From an uncultured Clostridium sp. (GTDB lineage: Bacteria; Bacillota; Clostridia; TANB77; CAG-508): DNA of 64,000 nt. The first letter of the stretch is position 1. Each line of letters begins with the position of its first letter. A model generated the notes under the pieces. It ran no database searches and was not told where the DNA came from. It saw only the letters and a list, made by a program, of their open reading frames with translations. The stretch spans positions 1 through 64,000 of the forward strand of contig CANOSM010000009.1 of assembly GCA_947569365.1 (NCBI GenBank), read 5' to 3'. A program made the position numbers and the translations under genes. This document shows, piece after piece, positions 1-11,455 of this stretch.

Positions 1-54
1 GTGCCGAAGATACTTGTGGGATACCCTACTGGGAAAATAGGTTGTTGCCAGTTT
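1..54 (+). rRNA. rrf: 5S ribosomal RNA, 3' end (partial)
   Basis: The first ~54 bases match the 3' half of bacterial 5S rRNA: a GTGCCGAAGATA loop E region, a helix around TGTGGGATACCC, and a TAGGTTGTTGCCAG tail. The 5' part lies outside the window. A tRNA-Asn follows directly, the usual end of an rrn operon. The exact 3' end is uncertain by a few bases. Confidence 0.85.
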
Positions 55-60
55 TAATAT

Positions 61-136
61 TCCTCTTTAGCTCAGTTGGTAGAGCGCTCGGCTGTTAACC
101 GATAGGTCGTTGGTTCGAGTCCAACAAGAGGAGCCA
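61..136 (+). tRNA. tRNA-Asn(GTT), copy 1
   Basis: A 76-nt cloverleaf with encoded CCA. The acceptor arms TCCTCTT and AAGAGGA pair, the D-arm contains AGCTCAGTTGGTAGAGC, the anticodon loop is CTGTTAA with anticodon GTT, and the T-arm contains GGTTCGAGTCC. It sits right after the 5S rRNA. Bases 61-136 are identical to the second copy at 6549-6624, and the identity extends 5 bp upstream (AATAT) and 2 bp downstream (TA). Confidence 0.97.
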
Positions 137-144
137 TATAAAAG

Positions 145-186
145 ATAACGAATATACTTTTGTATAAGTAAATTCGTTATTTTTTA
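145..186 (+). terminator. Rho-independent terminator after rrn/tRNA-Asn
   Basis: A 9-bp stem (ATAACGAAT with ATTCGTTAT) is followed by a run of T. It lies just downstream of the first tRNA-Asn and probably ends the rrn-tRNA transcript. Confidence 0.8.
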
Positions 187-305
187 TATGTAGAATAATT
201 TAAATTTTTACTTTTATTCTATTACAAATTAATTACAATTCTTTTAATACTAAAAATAAAATGTTAAAATAATAATATTATAATAATGTAAAAAAGGTAT
301 TACAA

Positions 306-2645
306 ATGAACCAGAAAATATATAATGAAATAATTAGAAACCAAGATAGATTAATATATTTTAGTATCAATAAATTTTCAGAAAAATTAGATAAAGATTT
401 AACTATAGGAGAATCTTATGATAATTTATATGAAATTATAAGAGAAATAGATACTGAAGAGATATTAAATAAATTTTCTACAGAAAATTTACTATTAATA
501 TTTTCAAAACTTTTTATTGATGATAAAAATAAACAAAAAATAGAAGATATATTAATGGATAGATTTAATAAGGGTGAAAATATTTTTTATAGTCCTAATG
601 TAGAGATTGGAGATATGATTGGTGGAATTCAATATTCTTGGGATTTAGCATTTGCTAATTTTTCAGAAAATAATCAAAAAATGATTATTGATGCAGTTAA
701 TAATAAATTTGAAAATTTGAAATTACAAGATGAAGAACTATATAAAATAGCAGACAAATTGGACTCATATTTAAATATAAGTAATTTTTTAAGTTCTTAT
801 GATAAAGGATTATTTTCTGATAAATCGATAGATTTAACTAAAAAAATTATTAAAAGAGATGCAAATATATTTAGAGCAATGAATTTTAATATGTTAGAAG
901 ATGAATTTTTAAATATTAATTATGAAGCTTTTATACATATTATAAGATATCCCAATTTGTGTAAAAAATTATTAATAATTAAAAATAATAATCCAGAATT
1001 GTTAAAAGAATTTATTTCTGAGATAAATTCTATACAAGATACTGAACATATTTCAACAATATACGAAGAGATAGATCGTATAATAGATAGCTTTTCGAAA
1101 AATGGCTATTTACTAGACAAAAAAAGTAATAAAGATGTAATTGAATTAAGCTTAAAAAAATTTGAACTTTGTAATGAATTTTTTAAAGATACTACATCAG
1201 AAACGATAGAGGAATTTTTAGATAAAAAATTTAGTGATACAATAGAAAAAGAGAAAAAAATAGGAGAGAAATATTCTTCAATTACAAAAGAAAGTTTAAT
1301 AAATGAAAAACTTGAAATAATATTTAATAAATATTTTTCTATATCATTAGAAGATGCAAAGAGAAATTTAAAAGAATATGGAGAAGATATTCTAAGTATA
1401 GAAGAAAATTTAGATTCTAAAGACAAAAATACTTTTAATCAAATAAGAAAAATACTTGATATAACTAGTATTGAAGAATTAAATACATTATATGAGACTA
1501 ATTCTATTACTACATCTGCTAAAGAAATGATTACTATGGAAAGTAATTATAGAGAAGCTTATGCATTAACTTATATAAAAAAATTTGAAGATACAAGAAA
1601 TAAAATTTCAGATAACATAAAAAATGGAAATGTTACATATGTGGAATTTGAAAATAAAAAGATTCCACAAATAAAAATAAATGGATTATTTAATATTCTT
1701 ATTCATAGCTCTGATACAGGATTTAAAGGAAATAAAGAGTTAAAGAATAATAATTTTAAAGAAACTTGGATTGATGTAAAAGATACATCCCAACATTTAG
1801 TATCCACAACTAATGTAAATGAAAGTTTTATGGGAGTAGCTCCAATAGGACCAAATGGAGTTTATTATGGTTTTGTACCTAATAATCCACAAAATATAAA
1901 TTTAATGGGAAATGAAGATATAAATTCAAATGTTAGGAAGTCAAATTATTCAGCTGGAAAATCAAAATATATTTCAGCTGATAAGATGCCATATTATTCT
2001 AGAAGGATTTATAGTGAATTTGCAATAGAAAAAGCTATTCCAGATTATATTATTATTTTTGATGATATGAATGATAAAAATTTGCAAAATTCTTATAAAG
2101 CAGCTACAGAATTTGAAATTCCTATTATATATATGGATAAAAGAGAAATAGTTAAACAACAAAAACAAAATATAGAACAATTAATTACCAAATTTAAAAC
2201 AACACGTTCTTTGGAGGATTTAGAATTAATAATAAAGACATATGAGACAAACAAAGCAGGTTGGTTATTAAATAGAGAAAACGAAAATGATGATACTTTG
2301 ACTGAATCAATAAAAAATTATGATCTTATGAAAGATTTTGATGATATGTCAAAAGAAATACGAATAGTATTACAGGAATTTAAACAAAATGCTAGTTATG
2401 ATGAATTAGTAGGATTAAAGAGTATTATAGAAGGGGAAGAAAGTTTATATAAAGCTCAAAACAAAAATGAAGCTAATTTTACTAAAGTAAAAATGTCAAA
2501 TTTCTTAAAAATTACATTAGATGAAATATTAGAATTAGTTAATAATAAACATATTACATTAGATGAAATTTATAACGAAGAAAATAGAATAACTAATATA
2601 GAAAAAGGTAATATTAATAACCAAAATAATATATATGAAATATAA
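306..2645 (+). CDS. Large hypothetical protein (779 aa)
   Basis: I do not recognise this protein. It has no signal peptide or membrane segment. Residues 1 to ~430 are charged and helical, rich in Lys, Glu, Asn and Ile. A more conserved-looking block spans roughly 440-640: it contains WIDVKDTSQH, a Gly/Pro-rich stretch VAPIGPNGVYYGFVP, and then an alpha/beta-like part with DYIIIFDD and a following IPIIYMD strand. That last pattern (strand ending in Asp, helix, strand ending in Asp) looks like a Rossmann-type or nuclease/phosphatase core, but this is inference. An AAGG element precedes the ATG. The next small gene begins 46 bp after the stop, so the two probably share a transcript. Confidence 0.75.
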   Translation: MNQKIYNEIIRNQDRLIYFSINKFSEKLDKDLTIGESYDNLYEIIREIDTEEILNKFSTENLLLIFSKLFIDDKNKQKIEDILMDRFNKGENIFYSPNVEIGDMIGGIQYSWDLAFANFSENNQKMIIDAVNNKFENLKLQDEELYKIADKLDSYLNISNFLSSYDKGLFSDKSIDLTKKIIKRDANIFRAMNFNMLEDEFLNINYEAFIHIIRYPNLCKKLLIIKNNNPELLKEFISEINSIQDTEHISTIYEEIDRIIDSFSKNGYLLDKKSNKDVIELSLKKFELCNEFFKDTTSETIEEFLDKKFSDTIEKEKKIGEKYSSITKESLINEKLEIIFNKYFSISLEDAKRNLKEYGEDILSIEENLDSKDKNTFNQIRKILDITSIEELNTLYETNSITTSAKEMITMESNYREAYALTYIKKFEDTRNKISDNIKNGNVTYVEFENKKIPQIKINGLFNILIHSSDTGFKGNKELKNNNFKETWIDVKDTSQHLVSTTNVNESFMGVAPIGPNGVYYGFVPNNPQNINLMGNEDINSNVRKSNYSAGKSKYISADKMPYYSRRIYSEFAIEKAIPDYIIIFDDMNDKNLQNSYKAATEFEIPIIYMDKREIVKQQKQNIEQLITKFKTTRSLEDLELIIKTYETNKAGWLLNRENENDDTLTESIKNYDLMKDFDDMSKEIRIVLQEFKQNASYDELVGLKSIIEGEESLYKAQNKNEANFTKVKMSNFLKITLDEILELVNNKHITLDEIYNEENRITNIEKGNINNQNNIYEI

Positions 2646-2691
2646 AAATATATTAAATAGATATTTTAATTTTAAAGAAAGGGATATATAT

Positions 2692-3138
2692 ATGGAATTA
2701 ATAAATGATTCATATAAGAAGGCGTGTACACAAATTGTAGAGTTATTTAAATATATACCAGAGCAGCAGTTAAATAAAATACCACATGAAGTTATTGAAT
2801 ATTATAAATCAAATATAGATGAAAATTATTCTTTTACAATTAATCCATTAATTTCTATAAGTGATCAGAAACTTTCAAGAGAAGCAATAATAATTTTAAT
2901 TACTTTATCAAAAAAATATTTTTTAAATGAACAAGAAAATCAAATTATAGATAATGCTTTAAAGAATAATAGAGATATTCTAGAAAAGCAAAAAAGAGAG
3001 TTATATAATCCTGATAATATTTTTAATAACAATATAAGTAATATAAATAAAGAGAAAATAGATACAAATATAGTCTTATATAAAGAAAATATATTTACTA
3101 AAATATTTAAATTTATAAGAAAATTAATAAAAAAGTAA
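2692..3138 (+). CDS. Small hypothetical protein, paralogue of the 23.0-kb gene
   Basis: A 148-aa protein of unknown function. I take the ATG at 2692 rather than an in-frame ATG at 2635, because 2692 has an AAAGGG ribosome site 8 bases upstream and because the product then aligns from residue 1 with the protein at 23048-23518. Shared features are an N-terminal helix (YKKACTQIVELF), a KIP motif, Y-Y/F-K, and a serine/aspartate turn before a Y-F helix. Both end in a basic amphipathic helix (here FTKIFKFIRKLIKK) that could bind membrane. It follows the 779-aa gene closely. Confidence 0.75.
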   Translation: MELINDSYKKACTQIVELFKYIPEQQLNKIPHEVIEYYKSNIDENYSFTINPLISISDQKLSREAIIILITLSKKYFLNEQENQIIDNALKNNRDILEKQKRELYNPDNIFNNNISNINKEKIDTNIVLYKENIFTKIFKFIRKLIKK

Positions 3139-3215
3139 AATATATTAATATTTTTAATGTGAAATAATATTTATATTAAAAATATTATATAAAATTAATA
3201 GAAAGATAAAAGATT

Positions 3216-4925
3216 ATGAAAAAGAGTATTAAAACAGAAAAAATATATATTTTTATTGCATTATTAGTTACAACTATTGTATTAGGAGCTAATATTTTAA
3301 AATATAATATTACTTCCACAGATGATGGATATTTACATTTAATAAAGGTTATAGGAGTATCAGAAATAATTAAAATAAAGCAATTTCCACCAATAATTAA
3401 TCCAGGATTCTGTAATGGCTATGCAATTAATTTATTTTACAATCCTCTAACAACATATATATCATTAATATTTGGAAATATATTCAATAATTATGCAATA
3501 GGAATAAAATTAATGTTATTTACTATGCTTATTTTAGCAATGATATTTATGTATTATTTCATGAAAAAGGTTACAAATAGAAAAGATATATCGATAGTAG
3601 CAGCTATATTTTATGTTACAGGATCATATTATTTATCTAATATATACATAAGGGGAGCCATTGGAGAATGTGCAGCACTATCATTTTTACCACTTTTATT
3701 TTTAGGTATGTATAGTTTATTTAGTTCAGATGGAAAAAGTCATTATTTTATTAGTATAGGTGCTATAGGATTATTATTAACGCATAATATTACAACATTA
3801 TTTGCATTTGTTATCTGTATAGTATATGTTTTAATTAATATAAATAAACTGAAAGATGTAAAGATAGTAAAAAAAATATTAATAAATATAGTATTTATAA
3901 TAGGGATAACATTATTTTTTATATATCCATTAGGATTACATAAAATATCATCAGACTATGTTGTATTTAATTCTGAGCTTATGAGAACTAATGGAGAAAA
4001 TGTAGCAAAAAATATAATAGGATTAAAAGAATTATTTTTGAAAACAAATAATCATGAAATAATATTTAAGTTTAATCCAGTACAATTGATATTATTTTTA
4101 TCAAGTATATATTGTATAAAATATGTGGATAAGAAATATAAAAAATTATATATATTTTCAATAGCATTTACGATTATTTGTAGTATTAGTGCAGCTTATA
4201 CAAAACTATGGTTAAATATGCCAGATATTTTTTGTATAATTCAATTTCCATGGAGATTATTAGGATTTTCTGGACTTTTCATTAGTATAGTATCTTCTAT
4301 AAATTTAGTAATATTGCTAGAAAAAGTAATTTTGAAAAATCAAAGTAAAAAATTTAATATAATATTCATAGTGATTCCTATAGCAATGTTATCATTATTT
4401 TTAGCATATAAAAATTATTATAATATTAATATAGAAAAAAATATTGATGAAAAAAATATAACTTTTATTAATAATAATAAAAATAATATTAGATATGAAA
4501 ATATAAATAGAGAATACTTGCCTTGCAAAACATATAAAACATTATATGAAAATTCAGAAGATGTATATAAAAATAAAATAACTGTTCTAGATGGAGATAT
4601 TAATATTGAAACAGAGAAAAAAGATAATTTAAGATATGAAGCAATAATAAATTATTCAAAGAAAAATACAAAACTAGAAATACCATTTTTATATTATTAT
4701 GGATATAATGCTTATTTAGAGAAAGCTAATAGTGAAAAAACTAAAATAGCTATTAATGAATCTAAAAGTGGTTTTTTAGAAATAGAAATTCCCAAAGATA
4801 TTGAAAATGCAAAATTAACAGTTGAATATAAAACACCAATTAGCTATTATGTAGTATATATAATTTCATTTATTATGCTAATTTACTTTATAATATATAT
4901 AGTAAAATATAAAAGTCAAATATAA
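3216..4925 (+). CDS. Polytopic membrane protein, PTPS-related / GT-C-like
   Basis: A 569-aa integral membrane protein with about 9-11 hydrophobic segments and a short extracytoplasmic C-terminal domain before a last membrane helix. The N-terminal pattern matches the membrane family named '6-pyruvoyl-tetrahydropterin synthase-related domain', related to GT-C glycosyltransferases and YfhO: a first helix, then DDGYLHLIK, a Pro-containing loop, and GFCNGYAINLFYNPL, where the family has G-x-G-x-P-x-x-x-F-Y-x-P. Residues ~395-540 are soluble and Asn/Lys-rich. The likely role is glycan or lipid-linked sugar transfer at the membrane; the substrate is unknown. It converges on thyX with a shared terminator. 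Confidence 0.7.
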   Translation: MKKSIKTEKIYIFIALLVTTIVLGANILKYNITSTDDGYLHLIKVIGVSEIIKIKQFPPIINPGFCNGYAINLFYNPLTTYISLIFGNIFNNYAIGIKLMLFTMLILAMIFMYYFMKKVTNRKDISIVAAIFYVTGSYYLSNIYIRGAIGECAALSFLPLLFLGMYSLFSSDGKSHYFISIGAIGLLLTHNITTLFAFVICIVYVLININKLKDVKIVKKILINIVFIIGITLFFIYPLGLHKISSDYVVFNSELMRTNGENVAKNIIGLKELFLKTNNHEIIFKFNPVQLILFLSSIYCIKYVDKKYKKLYIFSIAFTIICSISAAYTKLWLNMPDIFCIIQFPWRLLGFSGLFISIVSSINLVILLEKVILKNQSKKFNIIFIVIPIAMLSLFLAYKNYYNINIEKNIDEKNITFINNNKNNIRYENINREYLPCKTYKTLYENSEDVYKNKITVLDGDINIETEKKDNLRYEAIINYSKKNTKLEIPFLYYYGYNAYLEKANSEKTKIAINESKSGFLEIEIPKDIENAKLTVEYKTPISYYVVYIISFIMLIYFIIYIVKYKSQI

Positions 4926-4943
4926 GGAAAATATTTGACTTTT
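4911..4943. terminator. Bidirectional terminator between membrane protein and thyX
   Basis: A perfect 13-bp inverted repeat (AAAAGTCAAATAT / ATATTTGACTTTT, 7-nt loop) lies between two converging genes. A/T-rich ends give a U tract on both strands. Confidence 0.85.
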
Positions 4944-4961
4944 ATGTTTTAGTTAATAATC

Positions 4962-6386
4962 TTATTTGTTATTAGATTCTAATATTTTATTTATTAATCC
5001 ACAACTTTCTTTTCCTTCATTACAAATTAAATCAGTTGTGCAAGTTGCTCCTAGTCCTTTTCCGAGTAAAGGTGAAACTTCTTTTATTTGTTTAGCAATT
5101 TCTTTAGCAATATTTCTAATTTGCCATTGAGCTTTATTACAACAACGTAATCTACATATCCATTGAGCTGTTCTAGCATTTAGTGTTGTTATAACATTTA
5201 GCATTTGTGCACCAAGATAAAAATAAATTAGATCTTGCTCTAATATATCTTGTTTTTTGAATTCTTCAAACATTTGAATATTTTTTGTATAAGCAGTATC
5301 AAATAAATCTAAACATTCTTTATTTGCCAAAATTGTAGCAGGAGTAACATGATTGTTTAAATCCCACATAGGTGTAAACTCAGGTATTAATAAAGAATGC
5401 ATACGGTGACGAGTCAAGTGAGTAAGTATTGAAAGTGAAATTGGAATCTGGAAGGTGAACTGAACTTGTTCAAGTTCACGACGTTCTTCTTTATGTAAAA
5501 TAATATTCATTAAATTAGCTTTAAAATTTGTATCTTTATTTTCTGCATCTGAAATTATATTAATTGCTTTTTCTTTAGAACATTGATAATAATACATAAC
5601 AGAACTATTTAATATAACATTATCAGGATCAGGTGTATGACTTATTAATAAAGGTTTATCTATAATTGATATTTCTGGTCTAGAAGAAATATTTTCCAAA
5701 TATTCAAAATTACTATTATCTGAAGTTTTTTCTATTTCATTTTTTGTACTATCATATAAATATGGTATGTAATTTTGTATTATATCTAAAAAGTGATTTC
5801 CAAGTTCTTTTAATTCACTTATTTTGCTAAGAGAACCAGAAACTAAAGATACAGTAAGCTTTTCAAATTCTCTTGCATCAAGTCCCATAATTAGATTACT
5901 ATTAAAACAATAAGGAAGAATAAATCTTGCATCTTCAACATTAATTCCATGATCTACAATATCACCATAAGTATTAAATAGATATTTCATATGAGTTATA
6001 TATTTTTCTTTTAATTCTTTATTATTTCTATGAATATTCATATTTTTATCTCTAAATTCAGGAATATAAAAATTTACATTTCTAAAATCGACTTCACGTC
6101 TTGATTTTACTGTAAATGATGTTAATCTATTACCTATTATTGTTTGTTCAACAATAGGAGAGATATCACATAGAGCCATAACAATGTAGTCATGTTCAAT
6201 TATAGATTTATGTCCCATTCCTATAATTCTTTTGATAAGTTTTATATTTTTTTCATAATCATCACAAGTTTCTGCTACTTCAAATACATTTCCAGGAAAT
6301 CTTGAAAGTTTACCTGCTGATGCAACGTTTTTTATTCTTGATTCTAGTTCATCTTTAGTATATCCACCTAATAGTTCAATTTTCAT
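4962..6386 (-). CDS. thyX: Flavin-dependent thymidylate synthase, two ThyX-like domains
   Basis: ThyX uses FAD, NADPH and methylene-THF to make dTMP from dUMP. This protein has 474 aa, about twice the usual 210-250. Residues ~1-230 look like one ThyX fold: MGHKSIIEHDYI, then EQTIIGNRLTSFTVKSRREVDF, resembling the R-x-S-x-x-x-x-S-x-R signature. Residues ~285-460 look like a second: the EERRELEQVQFTFQIPISLS region, LTRHRMHSLLIPEFTPMW, and a C-terminal LNARTAQWICRLRCCNKAQW, the usual 'RTAQWE-x-R' helix. It ends in a Cys-containing tail. The ATG has AAGGAG upstream. Which domain is catalytic cannot be told from sequence alone. Confidence 0.88.
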   Translation of the reverse strand: MKIELLGGYTKDELESRIKNVASAGKLSRFPGNVFEVAETCDDYEKNIKLIKRIIGMGHKSIIEHDYIVMALCDISPIVEQTIIGNRLTSFTVKSRREVDFRNVNFYIPEFRDKNMNIHRNNKELKEKYITHMKYLFNTYGDIVDHGINVEDARFILPYCFNSNLIMGLDAREFEKLTVSLVSGSLSKISELKELGNHFLDIIQNYIPYLYDSTKNEIEKTSDNSNFEYLENISSRPEISIIDKPLLISHTPDPDNVILNSSVMYYYQCSKEKAINIISDAENKDTNFKANLMNIILHKEERRELEQVQFTFQIPISLSILTHLTRHRMHSLLIPEFTPMWDLNNHVTPATILANKECLDLFDTAYTKNIQMFEEFKKQDILEQDLIYFYLGAQMLNVITTLNARTAQWICRLRCCNKAQWQIRNIAKEIAKQIKEVSPLLGKGLGATCTTDLICNEGKESCGLINKILESNNK

Positions 6387-6548
6387 AATATTTTCTCCTT
6401 AAAATAAATATAACTATAAAAATATATATCATATCAAAATGTATAATTCAAGAATAAAAGTATATAATATAAAATAAATAAATAATTATATAAAAACTAT
6501 TGCAAAGTTATTTAGTATAATATATAATTATTAAGCAAGGAAGAATAT

Positions 6549-6624
6549 TCCTCTTTAGCTCAGTTGGTAGAGCGCTCGGCTGTTAACCGATAGGTCGTTG
6601 GTTCGAGTCCAACAAGAGGAGCCA
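6549..6624 (+). tRNA. tRNA-Asn(GTT), copy 2, island attachment site
   Basis: Base-for-base identical to tRNA-Asn copy 1, with encoded CCA. Its 3' end (AGAGGAGCCATAAA, 6615-6628) is repeated at 17711-17724, so the accessory DNA between probably integrated here. The tRNA gene itself is intact. Confidence 0.97.
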
Positions 6625-6628
6625 TAAA
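6615..6628 (+). repeat. attL-like direct repeat (tRNA-Asn 3' end)
   Basis: AGAGGAGCCATAAA, the last 10 bases of tRNA-Asn plus 4 bases, is repeated exactly at 17711-17724. A looser GTCC match lies just upstream of both copies. Confidence 0.7.
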
Positions 6629-6710
6629 GAAGTTTCGTCGAACTTTTTGAAAACCTTGATATAACTAAAATTCAAGACTATAAAAAAGTTTGATGAACAC
6701 AAAAACTTAA

Positions 6711-6738
6711 ACCGTTTCAAAAGAAACGGTCTTTTTTT
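6711..6738 (+). terminator. Rho-independent terminator inside island left end
   Basis: ACCGTTTC and GAAACGGT form an 8-bp stem with an AAAA loop, followed by C and seven T. It probably stops read-through from tRNA-Asn into the island. Confidence 0.85.
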
Positions 6739-6740
6739 GA

Positions 6741-7148
<408 letters not shown>

Positions 7149-7170
7149 TAATAATAAATATAAAAACTCG

Positions 7171-7212
7171 AAAAGTGCTAATAGCTAAACCTATGCTATG
7201 TGGCACTTTTTT
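7171..7212 (+). terminator. Terminator hairpin upstream of the recombinase
   Basis: AAAAGTGC pairs with GCACTTTT, with an inner AGC/GCT pairing, and ends in TTTTTT. It follows the small island gene. Confidence 0.75.
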
Positions 7213-7230
7213 GTTACCTTTCTATTCATA

Positions 7231-9114
<1,884 letters not shown>

Positions 9115-9140
9115 AAAAATTATAAATGGAGGAATTGAAA

Positions 9141-9530
9141 ATGGAAAATAAAGAATTAAAAGAAAACAAAATACAAAATAAATATGGAATTGAATACACA
9201 AAACAAGGTGATTATTATATGCCAAATTTAGTTTTAGAAAAAGAAAAAATTATATTGAACAAATATGGAAAAATGAGACTAAAATTTTTAAAAGAAAATA
9301 GAAAAGAAGAACATACAATTATGTTTGTGAATGGAACACTTAATAAACATTTAAAAGAGATTCAAGAAACAGCAGAAAAGAGAATTGATATTATAATCGA
9401 ACAACTAAAACAGCAAAATAATCTAACAGAAGAAATGAAAAATACAGATCAACTTTATTGGGTGAGTATGATGAATAATTTTAAAAATACAGCAGAAGAA
9501 ATTATATTAAATGAACTAATATATGTATAA
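9141..9530 (+). CDS. tnpV: TnpV-like transposon protein
   Basis: A 129-aa protein matching the TnpV family of Clostridia mobile elements: YTKQGDYYMPNL, KYGKMRLKFLKENR, LNKHLKEIQETAEKR, and the C-terminal AEEIILNELIYV. Its molecular role is not established. I choose the ATG at 9141 because GGAGG lies 7 bases upstream, inside the start region of the longer ORF at 9126. It follows the recombinase by ~25 bp, the usual order in such elements. Confidence 0.85.
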   Translation: MENKELKENKIQNKYGIEYTKQGDYYMPNLVLEKEKIILNKYGKMRLKFLKENRKEEHTIMFVNGTLNKHLKEIQETAEKRIDIIIEQLKQQNNLTEEMKNTDQLYWVSMMNNFKNTAEEIILNELIYV

Positions 9531-9574
9531 GAAATTACTGGTAGGAGCAAACAGACAAATGTATTGCCAAATTT

Positions 9575-9672
9575 AATGTCTATAAGTGTAGCGAGCATAG
9601 GTTTTGTATTGCCACAAAACCGACAGCTTACGCTGAAAGGGGATTTTTATCCCCCATAACCCCTACCTTATG
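9575..9672 (+). promoter_or_regulatory. Probable origin of transfer (oriT) region
   Basis: The non-coding stretch before mobC has GCGAGCATAGGTTTTGTATT, then a GCCACAAAACC segment, AGCTTACGCTG, and a G/C hairpin GGGGATTTTTATCCCCC followed by ATAACCCCTACC. It is far more GC-rich than its surroundings. Similar GC-rich hairpin segments precede mobC/relaxase genes in mobilizable elements of Firmicutes. The nick site is not identified. Confidence 0.5.
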
Positions 9673-9782
9673 AAACGAAAAAATTAAAAAATAGATTTAA
9701 AATTAGATAAGAAATTAAAAATTTTTAAGAAAGTTTTTATAAAAAATGGATCGAAAATTTATCAAAGAGGAAGTGAAAATTT

Positions 9783-10070
9783 ATGAGAAACAGAACAATA
9801 GGAATCAATGTTAGAGTGAGTGAAAATGAAAAGAAAAAATTACAAAGAAATGCTAAAAAGAGTAACTTAAATTTATCATCTTATTTAAGAAAAGCAGGAT
9901 TACAAAAGGAGATTTGTTCAATACCAGATGAAGAACTTCGTAAAGTTTACAATGGAATTGTTGAACTAAAAAATGAATTTCCTTATATGAGTGATGAAGA
10001 AATAAAAGAGAAAATAACAACAATGCAAAGTGATTTTTTAGACATTTATAATTATAAAAAACGGAGATGA
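9783..10070 (+). CDS. mobC: MobC-like relaxosome protein
   Basis: A 95-aa protein matching the MobC family (ribbon-helix-helix-like accessory DNA-binding factors that help the relaxase act at oriT): INVRVSENEKKKLQRNAKKS, LSSYLRKAGL, and a Lys-rich C-terminus. GAGG precedes the ATG. The third-last codon block is CGG-AGA-TGA, so an in-frame CGG (10062) sits two codons before the stop. If it shifted +1 here, translation would run a further ~13 residues into the relaxase start. GGAG inside that CGG context also serves as the relaxase ribosome site. Confidence 0.8.
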   Translation: MRNRTIGINVRVSENEKKKLQRNAKKSNLNLSSYLRKAGLQKEICSIPDEELRKVYNGIVELKNEFPYMSDEEIKEKITTMQSDFLDIYNYKKRR

Positions 10071-10075
10071 TATAG

Positions 10076-11449
10076 ATGGCAACAACGAAAATATGGGCAA
10101 TTAAAGATAGCATATCACGAGTAATAAGCTATGCAAAAAATCCAGAGAAAACAACATTTGCAGACTTAAAACAAGTATTAAAATATGCAGAAGATGAAGA
10201 GAAAACTATTGATAAAAACGAAAAAACTATGTATGTAACAGGAGTAAATTGTAAAGCAGAAACAGCTTATGAAGAAATGACAATAGTGCAAAATAGATTT
10301 GATAAAACCACAGGAAATGTTGCATATCATGCATATCAAAGTTTTAAAACAGGAGAGGTATCGCCAGAATTAGCACATAAAATTGGAGTAGAACTTGCTG
10401 AAAAAATGTGGAGTGAACACCAAGTTGTAGTTGCCACACACTTTAATACTGGAACTTATCATAATCATTTCGTAATCAATTCAGTTAATATGTTTACAGG
10501 TAAAAAATTTAATTGTAATAAAGGAGCATATTATCATTTCAGAGAGTTATCAGATGAACTATGTAGAGAATATGGACTAACAGTAATTGAAAAGCTAACA
10601 GGAAAAACACCGAGAAGTATATATTTTGCAGAAAAAAGAGGAGAGCCAACAAAGTATAATGTAATAAGACAAGCTATTGATGAAGCAGTGGAAATGTGTA
10701 TAAATTATGGACAATTTAAAAAGATAATGCTTAAAAAAGGCTATATGATTAATGATGATTACAACAGAAAGTATCCAACAATTCGTTCAATAAATGATAA
10801 AAAAGCAGTAAGAATGTATCATTTAGGAGAACAATATTTTCCAAAGAATATTGCAAACAAAGTTGAACACAATCCGTATTATTATCAAAATAGATATATG
10901 GAATTTATACACCCTAAAAAGAAAAAGCAAAAATATGAAGTTTGTAAATATAAAGGCAAATTCAAAGATATTAGTAAAATGAAAGGAATTGATGTACTTT
11001 TTTTATTACTATTTCATTTGTTAGGATTATTACCAAAACGAGAAAACTATCAGCCACTATCTCCAGAAATGAAACAAGAAGTAAGAAAAATGAAACGATA
11101 TTCTAATGAAATTAGACTTATTGTAAGCAAAAAACTAAAAACAACAGAAGATGTAAAAGATTATATTTCACGAACTAAAAAAGATATTGAAGATGTTACT
11201 AATTTAAGACAAAAATATAGAAATAAGTTAAGGAATTGCAAAGAAAACAACTTAATAGAAGAATATAAAGCGAAGCGAGATGAATGTACTACTATTTTAA
11301 ATAAATATCGAAAAAATCTAAAAACAGCAAATTGGATTTTAGAAGATACACCAAAAGTTAAAGAAGTTATAAAAATTGAGCAACAGATGAAAAGAGAGCA
11401 AGAAGATATTACAAAAACAAAGAAAAAAGATAGATATGTAGGAAGATAA
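10076..11449 (+). CDS. Relaxase / mobilization nuclease
   Basis: A 457-aa relaxase of the mobilization nuclease family (nicks oriT and stays bound to the 5' end during transfer). The signature is intact: an N-terminal WAIKDSISRVISYAKNP region with Tyr as a candidate nucleophile, and the metal-binding motif ATHFNTGTYHNHFVINSV (H-x-N-x-x-x-x-H-N-H-F). The C-terminal third is a Lys/Glu coiled coil. The start has GGAG 9 bases upstream, overlapping the end of mobC; the two are surely cotranscribed. No coupling protein or type IV secretion gene is in the island, so it is mobilizable rather than self-transmissible. Confidence 0.87.
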   Translation: MATTKIWAIKDSISRVISYAKNPEKTTFADLKQVLKYAEDEEKTIDKNEKTMYVTGVNCKAETAYEEMTIVQNRFDKTTGNVAYHAYQSFKTGEVSPELAHKIGVELAEKMWSEHQVVVATHFNTGTYHNHFVINSVNMFTGKKFNCNKGAYYHFRELSDELCREYGLTVIEKLTGKTPRSIYFAEKRGEPTKYNVIRQAIDEAVEMCINYGQFKKIMLKKGYMINDDYNRKYPTIRSINDKKAVRMYHLGEQYFPKNIANKVEHNPYYYQNRYMEFIHPKKKKQKYEVCKYKGKFKDISKMKGIDVLFLLLFHLLGLLPKRENYQPLSPEMKQEVRKMKRYSNEIRLIVSKKLKTTEDVKDYISRTKKDIEDVTNLRQKYRNKLRNCKENNLIEEYKAKRDECTTILNKYRKNLKTANWILEDTPKVKEVIKIEQQMKREQEDITKTKKKDRYVGR

Positions 11450-11455
11450 AAATAT

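Noticed and set aside
5053..5061. CGG in thyX
   Set aside because: It is out of frame (CTC-GGA, Leu-Gly), so it is not a recoding site.
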